Source: Deltaproteobacteria bacterium
GTDB lineage: Bacteria; Myxococcota_A; UBA9160; SZUA-336
Assembly (NCBI GenBank): GCA_029261895.1
Contig: JAJDAK010000084.1
Coordinates: forward strand, 1 to 48,800
DNA length: 48,800 nt
Reading direction: 5' to 3'
Below are positions 27,510 to 34,916 of this stretch, piece after piece (within the stretch, counting starts at the first letter, position 1; each line of letters starts with the position of its first letter). The position numbers and the translations under genes were made by a program. The notes beneath the pieces were generated by a model. That model worked only from the letters and a program-made list of their open reading frames with translations, did no database searches and was not told the origin of the DNA.

Positions 27510-28292
27510 CTATTGAATCTCAACCGGCAAGCTGACGAACTCAATGGTGTCCACATTGCCTTCGTAAATATCGAGCAGGAGTTTCGCGCGATCCGCAAGC
27601 TTGGGATCATCGGTGAATTTCCAACCTTCGTCGCTCGGGCGACCGATGCCAGCAGCTTCTCCGCGCGCATCCACGTAAACCGCGTGGCCCAATCCCCAAT
27701 AGAGAGTTCGTACCTGTACGGGTTGCTCACCACCGATCGCTCGAGTCTCACCGACAAACGTGGCGGTACTGTTAAACTTCTCTGCCTGCGCGAGCACACC
27801 GAGTACGTTCATCAGGCGTTGCCCGAGCGCGACGTTCACCTTCTCGGGATCCTCAGGAATCTGCACCAAGAGCAATTCGAGCTTCTTTTGCAACGGCGCG
27901 GGAAGACGGGGAGCCAGCTTCAATACCGATTCTTCCATGGCCCGGATCTCGTCTTCCAACGCGCGACTGGCGCGTTGGTGATCTCCGCGATCCAGAAGCA
28001 AATCTCGTCGTTCCTCATCACTCGCAGTATTCGATTCCTCAAGCTCGGTGATCTCCGTCTCGAGCGCCGCCTTCTGCTGCTTCAACAGGTCCCGGGTATC
28101 GCGTAGGGATTGTTCTTCGGCTTCCCAGTCGGACCGTTCTTCTGAAATGATCCGCTGAGTTTCGACCCACTTCTCGAGCTTCGCACGAAAATCGTCCACT
28201 CCCCGCTGAGCGGATACCGCTCCAGGCAGAAAGCTTGCGAACAACAGCAAAACGCCCGCGCACATCCACCCGCCTTTTAAGAGCCTCGTCAT
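27510..28292 (-). CDS. DUF3450 periplasmic coiled-coil protein
   Basis: The 260-aa protein has a signal peptide (PGAVSAQ), a long coiled coil (about 30-120), then a compact C-terminal domain with RLPAPLQKKLE and TLYWGLGHAVYVD, the features of DUF3450. This family heads the Vibrio TonB2/TtpC cluster and is found next to TtpC in many genomes. The start at 28292 is chosen because GGAGGAT lies just upstream; a frame to 28313 exists. It is the first gene of the operon and is preceded by the divergent control region. Confidence 0.93.
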   Translation of the reverse strand: MTRLLKGGWMCAGVLLLFASFLPGAVSAQRGVDDFRAKLEKWVETQRIISEERSDWEAEEQSLRDTRDLLKQQKAALETEITELEESNTASDEERRDLLLDRGDHQRASRALEDEIRAMEESVLKLAPRLPAPLQKKLELLLVQIPEDPEKVNVALGQRLMNVLGVLAQAEKFNSTATFVGETRAIGGEQPVQVRTLYWGLGHAVYVDARGEAAGIGRPSDEGWKFTDDPKLADRAKLLLDIYEGNVDTIEFVSLPVEIQ

Positions 28293-28349
28293 CAAAGATC
28301 CTCCGCGAAGCAAATGCTCGCGGGTCGAGATGACGAACGAGCCGCAGTT

Positions 28350-28415
28350 CTGTGACGTTTCCGTGTTGTTTGAAACCGTACTAGCCGTCGGCTCAACACC
28401 ACAGAAATGTCACAG
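28350..28415. promoter_or_regulatory. Divergent control region with two inverted Pho-box-like elements
   Basis: Plus strand CTGTGACGTTTCCGTGTT starts at 28350 and minus strand CTGTGACATTTCTGTGGT starts at 28415. Over 21 bp they match at 18 positions, and each shows the 11-bp-period direct repeat of a PhoB box. Between them TACTAG (28379-28384) could serve as a -10 element for the plus-strand gene, 11 bp after its box, and its complement CTAGTA for the operon. The symmetrical layout suggests one regulator controls the DUF3450-TonB operon and the dockerin-domain gene together. I see no Fur-box-like sequence. Confidence 0.5.
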
Positions 28416-28488
28416 GATCGCAGCCTCTTCGTCATTCACGGTTGCCATATTGCTGGCCAGTATCATCAACAGGGGAAGAGAACGAACC

Positions 28489-29730
28489 ATGATGCAGAAG
28501 ACATTGGCCACCGTACTGGGTATTTTGATTTTTGGATGGGCTGGCCCCGTATCAGCCGATCCCAATACACCGCAGGTCGTGATCGCGGGCTGGGACTTTT
28601 CACAGTATTTCGGCGACGGCTTGCTTTCGATCGACGGTAGTACGTTCACCGACTTTCTAAACGCAAACTACTCGAACCTAGACCCTACCTTTAACCTCGG
28701 CACGGAATCCGCAGACTTCGGCACGATGTACATCAACGGCATGTTTGGCTCGACAGACGTTCCTGCCGGAACGGGGAACGAGAAATTTTTTCCGACGCAG
28801 CAATATGGATCTCTCACGCCAAACCTCGAGGCACCCGTGCAGGGCTTCGGCGATCAACCGTTCGATAAGCACAACGAGCTTGCGAGTGAGGGACAACAGT
28901 TCACCGAATTCCTAAGCATGACTGCATCCGAAACCACAGATGTCGTTTTTGAAGCCACGCTTACCCAAACTCCGCTTTCGGTCCCGCCGATGGCAACAGA
29001 TTGGGTCTTGACCTTCGCTGGACGAACCTTCTCCGGAACTTCCAGTGTAGGCGTGATGTACTCGACCAACGGTTCCAGCTACGTGAGCGCCGGATCTGCT
29101 GGACTCGGGACGACCGAAGGCGGATTCAATGTTCCTCTCACGATCGCACCGCTAAGCCAAATCTTCGTGAAATTGACGCTCGATTCGACAAGCGGTCAGC
29201 CCTACATCGATAACGTCGCGATTGAAGCAATCGTGGACCCAAACGCTGCTGGCCCCTGTGATGAATTCGGCGGCGACACCGACGGGGACGGCATCTGTGA
29301 CGACGGAGATAACTCGGGCACATCGGGTGATAACACCTGCATCGGTGGGGCGACTACAAATTGCGATGACAACTGTAAATTCATCGCAAACGGGGATCAA
29401 CAAGACTCGGCGGGGGTTGGTATTGGGCCACCTCCTGCGGATGGAATCGGTGATCTATGCCAATGCGGCGACGTCAACGGTGACGGCAAAGTGGACGGCT
29501 TGGACTCGATCATTTCATCGCGGGTTTCGGTCGATCTGCCCGTCGGTTCCTCGTTCTCGATCCCGGGGAACTGTGACATGAACGGGGACGGTTTCTGCGA
29601 CGGTCTGGACTCAATCCTGATCAGTCGCGCAAGCGTGGAATTGCCGAATCCGCCGTCGGTGACTGGCAGGGCCTGCCCGAGCTATACGAACGCCTGCGTG
29701 GTCGATGAGAAGGGCAACTGCCTACCGTAG
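28489..29730 (+). CDS. Secreted WDFSQYFGDG-family protein with dockerin-like C-terminus
   Basis: The 413-aa protein starts at ATG 28489 (AGGGGAAG upstream) with a signal peptide ending near PVSADPN. Residues about 30-255 are paralogous to the protein at 12990-14510 (shared VIAGWDFSQYFGDGLLSIDG, NANYSNLDPT and SGQP-IDNVAIE). After this comes an Asp/Cys-rich calcium-binding linker (DTDGDGICDDGD) and a two-repeat dockerin-like domain, CGDVNGDGKVDGLDSI and CDMNGDGFCDGLDSI. Dockerins bind cohesins on scaffold proteins; none is visible in the window. It is divergent from the TonB operon and shares its control region. Confidence 0.85.
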   Translation: MMQKTLATVLGILIFGWAGPVSADPNTPQVVIAGWDFSQYFGDGLLSIDGSTFTDFLNANYSNLDPTFNLGTESADFGTMYINGMFGSTDVPAGTGNEKFFPTQQYGSLTPNLEAPVQGFGDQPFDKHNELASEGQQFTEFLSMTASETTDVVFEATLTQTPLSVPPMATDWVLTFAGRTFSGTSSVGVMYSTNGSSYVSAGSAGLGTTEGGFNVPLTIAPLSQIFVKLTLDSTSGQPYIDNVAIEAIVDPNAAGPCDEFGGDTDGDGICDDGDNSGTSGDNTCIGGATTNCDDNCKFIANGDQQDSAGVGIGPPPADGIGDLCQCGDVNGDGKVDGLDSIISSRVSVDLPVGSSFSIPGNCDMNGDGFCDGLDSILISRASVELPNPPSVTGRACPSYTNACVVDEKGNCLP

Positions 29731-29734
29731 GGCT

Positions 29735-30559
29735 ATGAAATTCGTCCACTGCATCGCTCTTGTAACTCTGCTCTTCGCCCCGATCGACTCGCTTGCAACT
29801 CTGCAGGTGAGTCGATCGGGAGACGAAATTCCGGTCTATACAGTTGCTGACCCGAACGCTCCCCTCATCACAGTGGAGAACTTGCTTGATAGGGAACGTT
29901 TTTGGCCCTATCACGCCTCGCTGACAAAGGCTTGGAAGCCCTCGGGAATGAAGCGAGAGCTACGTGCGAAGACGTATGGCGTATTGATTCGCGTAGAGAG
30001 CACGGGTATTGCTCGAATCGACTTTGGACGTGATGGCTTACACAATGTACCTATTGGTGTGACCGACTTGGTCGAGCGCGCAAATGAAATCCGTACGGGT
30101 CGAGAAACCAAGATGGCACCAAATTTCATACTGGCGCTCGGCACCAAACTGGTCGACTCGGCGGCGGAGACGATCCGGCCTTTCAACTACAGCAGTGTCG
30201 CGGGCTACAAGTATTACCTCTGTGTCTTCGCGGACCCGATGGCGGACAGTTTTCCAGAGATCGTGCTCGCCATGGACGCATTCAGAAATCGCAAGGATAT
30301 CTTGATCATGTTCTTCCCACAGGGCGAACACAGTGATCACCGGGTTCGACACCAACTCCGTGAACACGATTGGAAAGTTCCGTTCGTCTTCGAGCACCTG
30401 AGCGTCCCCTACACAAAGACGCTTCTTTTCAAAGAAGCGCCCCGCCCAACGGTTCTCCTCCAAAGCCCGGAAGGCCGTATGCTCTTCCAGAGCGGCTGGC
30501 GCTCAAAAATCCTGTCGGATTTGGTTCGCGCAATGGACATCTCGAAAACTAGACAGTGA
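29735..30559 (+). CDS. Secreted protein, thioredoxin-fold-like without CXXC
   Basis: The 274-aa protein has a signal peptide (APIDSLA). Start ATG 29735 is chosen over 29705 because it gives a proper signal peptide and lies 4 bp after the upstream stop. The C-terminal part (about 165-270) alternates strands and helices like a thioredoxin or DUF4174-type domain, with ILIMFFPQGEH where an active site might be and RPTVLLQSPEGRMLFQSGW as the cis-Pro region. It has no CXXC motif, so redox chemistry is unlikely. It is probably in an operon with the dockerin protein. Confidence 0.65.
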   Translation: MKFVHCIALVTLLFAPIDSLATLQVSRSGDEIPVYTVADPNAPLITVENLLDRERFWPYHASLTKAWKPSGMKRELRAKTYGVLIRVESTGIARIDFGRDGLHNVPIGVTDLVERANEIRTGRETKMAPNFILALGTKLVDSAAETIRPFNYSSVAGYKYYLCVFADPMADSFPEIVLAMDAFRNRKDILIMFFPQGEHSDHRVRHQLREHDWKVPFVFEHLSVPYTKTLLFKEAPRPTVLLQSPEGRMLFQSGWRSKILSDLVRAMDISKTRQ

Positions 30560-30572
30560 GGCTCATGGCCGA

Positions 30573-30663
30573 GGCCATGACCGCACTACGCTGCAGACTT
30601 GATGTTGGGTCTCGGCGACGCCTCGACCAAGTCCAACGGGCACGGCGTTTTGGTACCGGGAAC
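30573..30663. repeat. Direct repeat, left copy, flanking hicAB
   Basis: This 91-bp stretch is an imperfect copy of 31423-31520. Shared blocks include GGCCATGACC, CACTACGCTG, GACTTGATGTTG, GTCTCGGCG, GCCTCGACCA and the last 11 bp GTACCGGGAAC. The final block in the right copy is the 3' end of tRNA-Leu, so this copy carries a piece of tRNA plus its downstream flank. The arrangement looks like old attachment-site or insertion-linked duplication. Between here and the hicAB promoter nothing else is seen. Confidence 0.7.
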
Positions 30664-30770
30664 CCGATACCACGGGTAGAAAGCAGCTATAAGACCCTCG
30701 AAATTCGGATCCCATTCGCTGCTTGAGGCGCTGCCGCCCAGAATCATGGCAAATCAACGGATTCTGGATC

Positions 30771-30799
30771 TTCGACTAGTGTGTATAGATGTGTATAAT
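30771..30799 (+). promoter_or_regulatory. hicAB promoter with tandem GTGTATA operator candidate
   Basis: TTCGAC (30771-30776), 17 bp, then a perfect TATAAT (30794-30799). GTGTATA occurs twice with a 10-bp period (30781-30787, 30791-30797), overlapping the -10. HicB ends in a ribbon-helix-helix domain that normally binds such tandem sites to repress its own operon. Transcription should start near 30806, only about 2 nt before the hicA ATG, so hicA may be translated from an almost leaderless mRNA. Confidence 0.55.
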
Positions 30800-30807
30800 A
30801 CTGGCCG

Positions 30808-30996
30808 ATGAGTAGCACCGAGATCCTGAAGCGGCTGCGCGAGGCAGGGTGGCAGGAGGTTCGCCAAAAAGGTTCTCACATCAGACTCAAGCATCCGAAG
30901 CTGGGGCGTCCTGTGACAGTGCCACATCCGAAGAAGGATCTTCCCGTAGGAACGGTCCGCAGCATCGAGCGACAGTCGGGGATCAAACTCATCTGA
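30808..30996 (+). CDS. hicA: HicA toxin, mRNA interferase
   Basis: The 62-aa protein has the compact dsRBD-like HicA fold. It starts STEILKRLREAGWQEVRQKGSH, where His24 of the GSH motif is the catalytic residue, and continues with VTVPHPKKDLPVGTVRSI. It cleaves mRNA when not bound by HicB. Length is typical. The hicA-hicB order is standard, with a 13-bp gap. The pair sits between direct repeats next to tRNA-Leu. Confidence 0.93.
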   Translation: MSSTEILKRLREAGWQEVRQKGSHIRLKHPKLGRPVTVPHPKKDLPVGTVRSIERQSGIKLI

Positions 30997-31009
30997 TGAG
31001 GAAATAGTC

Positions 31010-31402
31010 ATGTCGACATACATTGCGATCTTGCGAAAAGACGAAGGGAGCGATTACGGAGTCAGCTTCCCCGACTTCCCCGGATGCGTAACCGCTGGGT
31101 CCACTCTCCAGGAAGCTATGACCATGGCTCAAGAAGCCATTGAGTTACACATCGAGGGTTTGGTTGAGGACGAAGAAGATATTCCTGCGCCAAGCGTACT
31201 CGACGAGATTGTGCAGGATCCAGAAAATACCGACGGTGTGACTTTCTTGGTGCAAGTCCGCAACACAAAGGCGCGCGCGGTACGGGTAAACATCACAATA
31301 CCGTCCGACCTACTCGAAGAAATCGACAAGGAAGTGGAACGCAAGAAAACCAACCGTTCGGCTTTTTTAGCAGAGGCGGCACGTTTACTTTTAGAGGACT
31401 GA
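31010..31402 (+). CDS. hicB: HicB antitoxin
   Basis: The 130-aa protein has the N-terminal HicB fold (YGVSFPDFPGCVTAGSTLQEA, about 17-37) that blocks the HicA active site. A C-terminal ribbon-helix-helix DNA-binding domain follows (RVNITIPSDLLEEIDKE ... NRSAFLAEAARLLL). A GAGGA precedes ATG 31010. It represses its own operon, probably at the GTGTATA repeats. Confidence 0.93.
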   Translation: MSTYIAILRKDEGSDYGVSFPDFPGCVTAGSTLQEAMTMAQEAIELHIEGLVEDEEDIPAPSVLDEIVQDPENTDGVTFLVQVRNTKARAVRVNITIPSDLLEEIDKEVERKKTNRSAFLAEAARLLLED

Positions 31403-31422
31403 GTGTTGGGCCACGTGATCTC

Positions 31423-31520
31423 GGCCATGACCATCGATCACTACGCTGTGGACTTGATGTTGTGTCTCGGCGGTGCCTCGACCACATCTAACTGATCGCC
31501 GCGTTGGGCGTACCGGGAAC
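31423..31520. repeat. Direct repeat, right copy, reaching into tRNA-Leu
   Basis: Right-hand partner of 30573-30663. It runs from just after hicB into the 3' end of tRNA-Leu(TAG), whose last bases supply the shared GTACCGGGAAC. The copies differ by scattered substitutions and short indels (roughly 80% alike by eye), so any duplication is old. No integrase gene lies between them. Confidence 0.7.
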
Positions 31521-31592
31521 AGGACTCGAACCTGCACGCCTTGCGGCACCAGATCCTAAGTCTGGCGTGTCTGCCAATTCCACCATCCCGGC
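31511..31592 (-). tRNA. tRNA-Leu (anticodon TAG)
   Basis: The minus strand forms an 82-nt class II tRNA. The acceptor GCCGGGA pairs with TCCCGGT, the D-arm contains GGTGGAATTGGCAGACAC, the anticodon loop is CTTAGGA (anticodon TAG) and there is a long variable arm TGCCGCAAGGCGT. The T-arm is GCAGGTTCGAGTCCTGT. CCA is not encoded: the discriminator A is followed by CGC. The lack of CCA fits a 3' end altered by the repeat event next to it, or a lineage that adds CCA enzymatically; the Val, Lys and Arg tRNAs here do encode CCA. Confidence 0.95.
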
Positions 31593-31771
31593 ACAGGAAT
31601 CGCGAGGCGGAGCTGAGATTAGCCCCTTTTTCTGCGTATGGGAGTGTCACCTCGGCCGCGGCCTGGCCACTATCCTTAATGCAGGATTTGCGAGGGGACT
31701 CCCCATATGGGAAAATCCCTACCGATTTCGCGACGATACGTGGTACAAAGCAGGATCGACGGAGGAACAGG

Positions 31772-32446
31772 ATGATGCGAAGCGGATGGCTGATTGGAAT
31801 GGGTCTCATTGGAGTGCTGAGCTTCGGCGCATCTGCACAGGCTGGCGTCGTCACCAACGGCAACTTTGAAAATGGCATAAACGGCTGGACGCCCTTCCAG
31901 ACCGCGAATGCTGGCTTCATTTTCCACGCCCCCGCACTCTTTGACACCAACGGCGACGGTAACGATAGCGGCGCCGGCAAGGTGAACGCGGGAGTCGCAA
32001 CCATTGATGGCACATTCGGTGGTGGTGGTTTTATGCAGTTCGTCGGCCTTTCGGCGGGCTCGGTGACGATCAAAGCGGACATCGCGACCCATGACCGAGA
32101 TTCCTCCAACGCCCAGGGCGGCCTTTTTGAACTCATCTTCGATGGCAACGTGGTAGCGAGCCACGATTTCGGTTTCATCATTGATGGCGTGGAGACAAAC
32201 CCAGTCACTGCACGCGCAACACTGGAAGCTACTATCGATATCCTGGTCGCCGGCGACTACGAAATGAGCTTCTTGGTGACCCGCTCGCTACAGAACGAGT
32301 TCGGTGGACTGCCGGGCCTACCCACGCCGCGCCAATACCTCGATAACGTCCGACTGAGCGGAACCTCGGTTCCAGAGCCGGGCACCTGGGCACTCCTCGG
32401 AGGCGCCCTCTTCGGCCTCGCCGCACTCAAGCGACGACGCGCCTAA
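31772..32446 (+). CDS. PEP-CTERM sorting-domain protein
   Basis: The 224-aa secreted protein starts at ATG 31772 (GGAGGA upstream, signal peptide ending SAQAG); a longer frame reaching 31541 crosses the tRNA and is not real. The N-terminal NGNFENGINGWTPF opens a jelly-roll, carbohydrate-binding-like domain. The C-terminus is a full PEP-CTERM signal: SVPEPGTWALLGGALFG, then LAALKRRRA. Exosortase EpsH/XrtA-type enzymes cut such signals and anchor or release the protein into extracellular polysaccharide; none is in the window. Confidence 0.9.
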   Translation: MMRSGWLIGMGLIGVLSFGASAQAGVVTNGNFENGINGWTPFQTANAGFIFHAPALFDTNGDGNDSGAGKVNAGVATIDGTFGGGGFMQFVGLSAGSVTIKADIATHDRDSSNAQGGLFELIFDGNVVASHDFGFIIDGVETNPVTARATLEATIDILVAGDYEMSFLVTRSLQNEFGGLPGLPTPRQYLDNVRLSGTSVPEPGTWALLGGALFGLAALKRRRA

Positions 32447-32473
32447 ACACGCAACTAAGTCTCTAGTTCCGCG

Positions 32474-32491
32474 CCGAAGTTTCTGCTTCGG
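32474..32491 (+). terminator. Weak hairpin after the PEP-CTERM gene
   Basis: CCGAAG-TTTCTG-CTTCGG forms a 6-bp stem 27 bp after the stop at 32446. It has no T-run, so it may be only an mRNA-end stabiliser. The remaining bases up to the riboswitch at 32653 presumably hold its promoter, but no convincing -35/-10 pair is visible. Confidence 0.35.
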
Positions 32492-32652
32492 TCGCATTGC
32501 GTCCACGTGCTGACACGCGTGAGCATATTTTTCTTCAGCTGACGTAAAGTTCTCCAACTGTCGCCCCGATACGTGCCTTGTTCTGTATCGCTAAGTGTGA
32601 TCGTTCCTGATCCCACGGTCGAAAGGCGGCAGGTCGAGCTTGAACGGCTCGC

Positions 32653-32760
32653 TTGCTTCCTCGAATGGGCAAACCCGTCGAAAGGCGGGGACGCAAAGCC
32701 AGTGCCCTCACGGCGTGTTCTTCGAGCACGTCGCGGGTCGAACGGTTGGCGAGGAAAGTA
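32653..32760 (+). promoter_or_regulatory. Cyclic-di-GMP-I riboswitch (GEMM)
   Basis: The conserved core GGGCAAACC (32667-32675), then CGAAAGG, then GGGACGCAAAGCC (32688-32700) is the hallmark of the GEMM class I c-di-GMP aptamer. P1 forms between TTCCTCG (32657-32663) and CGAGGAA (32750-32756), enclosing a second arm with a CGTG-loop-GCACG hairpin. The aptamer is in the leader of the secreted propeller gene at 32909, about 150 nt before its start, leaving space for an expression platform. It makes that gene responsive to the sessile/motile second messenger. Confidence 0.88.
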
Positions 32761-32908
32761 GACGTAGTCCGTTTAAGGGATCGACATGAGCCATCTCCAT
32801 AGCTGCCACCTCTATATCTCGCACACCTCCATCGACTCCAATCGTATCGCTACCGCTGCATCCCCGCGCGGCTGCGACTTGAATCACTTGTATGTAATGG
32901 AGATCTTC

Positions 32909-34735
32909 ATGAGGCAGTTGCTAACACTCGCCATCGCCTTGGCAGTTTCAATTGGATTCGCGAATCCAGCCAGCGCGCTCAGCGCGATCGACGCCGTGAT
33001 GACAGCGGCCGGTGATGGGAGCGGTCATATTCTTCGTGATCCCACCGACATACTGATCGGCAGCGATGGTGACCTCTACGTCGCCAGCCGTTGGAGCGAC
33101 ATCGTGTTTCGCGTGGACCTCGATACGAACACGGTCAACACGCATATCGACGCATCTGCAAACGGCAGCATGCTTACTTGCAACATCTTTTTGCCCGACC
33201 CGAGCTGCATCATGGAGCGTCCACAGGCACTCGCGATGGATACTGCGGGAAATCTTTTTGTGGCGTACTTCGGCACTAGCACGGTGGAGCGCATCGAGCC
33301 CGATGGCACCACCTGCACCGTCTTTGACGCGGCGGGCGACGGCACCACGCCAGCGCTTGCACTCGGCGATATCACGACGGCACCCAACGGCGACCTTTTC
33401 GTCGCATCTCAAGGCAACGCGACCGTATTTCATGTCACGATGAACGGCTGCACGAGTTCAACCGTTCAAAACTATGCAACAGTTCCACAACCGAAGGGCC
33501 TCGCGGTTGCGACGGACGGAACACTCTACGTGGCATCGTTCAACGACGGTGCCGGTCATGCGAATGTTTACGCGGTTGCGGCTGCAGGCGCACCGACTCT
33601 CTTCATCGACGGACCCTCTGTGGGACTCGTGGGTGCTGTGGAAATCGCAATTGCCCCAGATGGCACGATTTACGTAACCGGGCTTGTGAGTGGAAACGTC
33701 GCGAAGCGCCATCCGAGCGGAACCGCCGAGCTAGCGTTCACCCTACCCGATCCCGGCAACACCGGCACGATGGCTGCCAATGGTATTGCGATCGATGCTG
33801 CGGGCATTCTCTATGTCTCCGATCGCTCGAATAACAAACTCTACAGGTTCGATGGCACGGTACCGGTCGAGTTGATTGGACCGCAAGGAGCTGGCACCGG
33901 AGCATCTCTTCTGATCGCCGGTGCGGTAGCGGTCGACAGCATCGGACGCGCCTATGTCGCGAGCGAGTTTCAGGACGCGGTGATTCGCCATACTGAGATC
34001 ACCGAGACGATCGATTCCTTCATGATCTACAAATCCAAGGCCACGTCTAGAACGGCCAAGTTTCAAAAGGCCACTAACATAGCAAGCGCGACGCAGTTTG
34101 AAGATCAGAACATGGATCTCATCAAACAAGCGGGCTTCGGTCTGCCAGCGGATGTCCTTGGCAGCGGAACGGTCGACGACGACCTCTTCGTGATGGACTT
34201 CAAGGCCAAGACGTCAAAAGGCTCGACGACGCACGAGCGTCAGTTCAACCTTGAAATCACCAACGCTCTCGAGATCGTCACCGTTCATACCAAAAACATC
34301 AGCAGCTTTCTGGTGCCCGCGAACGCGAGCGGTGGCGGCCTGCCATTCTCCGACACTGGGAATCCGCCAAATACCAATGAGCACGGATTGGATTACTACA
34401 AGTGCTATGGCGTAGTTACCAGCCGTTATCCGAAGTATTTAGGTGTACCCGTTCAAGAGGCATTCGAGAGCCGCGTATATGACCTCGTTCGACCTACACG
34501 TCTCTGTGTTGCATCATCTGTCAATCTTGACGGCAGCGGCATGAGCCAGATGAAACGCGAAGAAGAAATGTTGCTTTGCTACAAGGCCAAACGAGCAAAG
34601 GGTCAGCCAAAGCATACGAAACGAAGCAACATCCACGTCAGAGGCAGCATGAGTGCGCCAAACGATAGCCTCTACGTCAACACCGCAGTTGAAAGCGAGC
34701 TCTGCGTGCCGTCGTTCTATCTCGACATGCCGTAA
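32909..34735 (+). CDS. Secreted NHL/SMP-30-like beta-propeller protein with Cys modules
   Basis: The 608-aa protein starts at ATG 32909 (TGGAGAT upstream; a longer frame from 32786 lacks support), with a signal peptide ending ANPASALS. Residues about 30-370 are a propeller of about six repeats such as DPTDILIGSDGDLYVASRW and GIAIDAAGILYVSDRSNNK. The C-terminal 230 residues hold a domain ending in two Cys-pair modules, YYKCYGVV ... TRLCVAS and LLCYKAKR ... SELCVPS, seen in many secreted proteins of uncultured deltaproteobacterial relatives (recall). It is controlled by the upstream c-di-GMP riboswitch, so it is probably a biofilm or surface protein. Confidence 0.82.
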   Translation: MRQLLTLAIALAVSIGFANPASALSAIDAVMTAAGDGSGHILRDPTDILIGSDGDLYVASRWSDIVFRVDLDTNTVNTHIDASANGSMLTCNIFLPDPSCIMERPQALAMDTAGNLFVAYFGTSTVERIEPDGTTCTVFDAAGDGTTPALALGDITTAPNGDLFVASQGNATVFHVTMNGCTSSTVQNYATVPQPKGLAVATDGTLYVASFNDGAGHANVYAVAAAGAPTLFIDGPSVGLVGAVEIAIAPDGTIYVTGLVSGNVAKRHPSGTAELAFTLPDPGNTGTMAANGIAIDAAGILYVSDRSNNKLYRFDGTVPVELIGPQGAGTGASLLIAGAVAVDSIGRAYVASEFQDAVIRHTEITETIDSFMIYKSKATSRTAKFQKATNIASATQFEDQNMDLIKQAGFGLPADVLGSGTVDDDLFVMDFKAKTSKGSTTHERQFNLEITNALEIVTVHTKNISSFLVPANASGGGLPFSDTGNPPNTNEHGLDYYKCYGVVTSRYPKYLGVPVQEAFESRVYDLVRPTRLCVASSVNLDGSGMSQMKREEEMLLCYKAKRAKGQPKHTKRSNIHVRGSMSAPNDSLYVNTAVESELCVPSFYLDMP

Positions 34736-34865
34736 TCGACCCAATCATTAATAAGGGTGGGACACGCGGATCCCCCTCGCGCCTAGTGCCCTCTCGTGTT
34801 CGCCTCTTCGCCCGGGCCCACGAGAATCCCCACGGCCCTCTTCCGGCGCGCCGCGGTACCCATTC

Positions 34866-34916
34866 GACGACTCCAGGGAGCTCGAGCACCTTGAGCTTCC
34901 TGGAGTCGTTCCTTTC
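34866..34916 (+). terminator. Strong Rho-independent terminator
   Basis: A stem of about 20 bp (ACGACTCCAGG pairs with CCTGGAGTCGT, and the inner part continues with G-U pairs) closes a CAC loop (34867-34909) and is followed by TTCCTTTC. It ends the riboswitch-controlled gene. The region from 34736 to it shows nothing else, and the chemoreceptor gene starts about 100 bp beyond. Confidence 0.8.

Noticed and set aside
28293..28488. Fur box expected before a TonB operon
   Set aside because: I looked for a GATAATGATAATCATTATC-like palindrome on both strands and found none. The CTGTGAC elements are the only clear operator candidates.
31661..31690. Possible sigma-54 promoter before the PEP-CTERM gene
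   Set aside because: TGGCC and TAATGC are present, but the GG-to-GC spacing is about 14 bp rather than the required 10.
31441..32208. 255-codon minus-strand frame
   Set aside because: It runs through tRNA-Leu and is antisense to the PEP-CTERM gene, so it is not coding.
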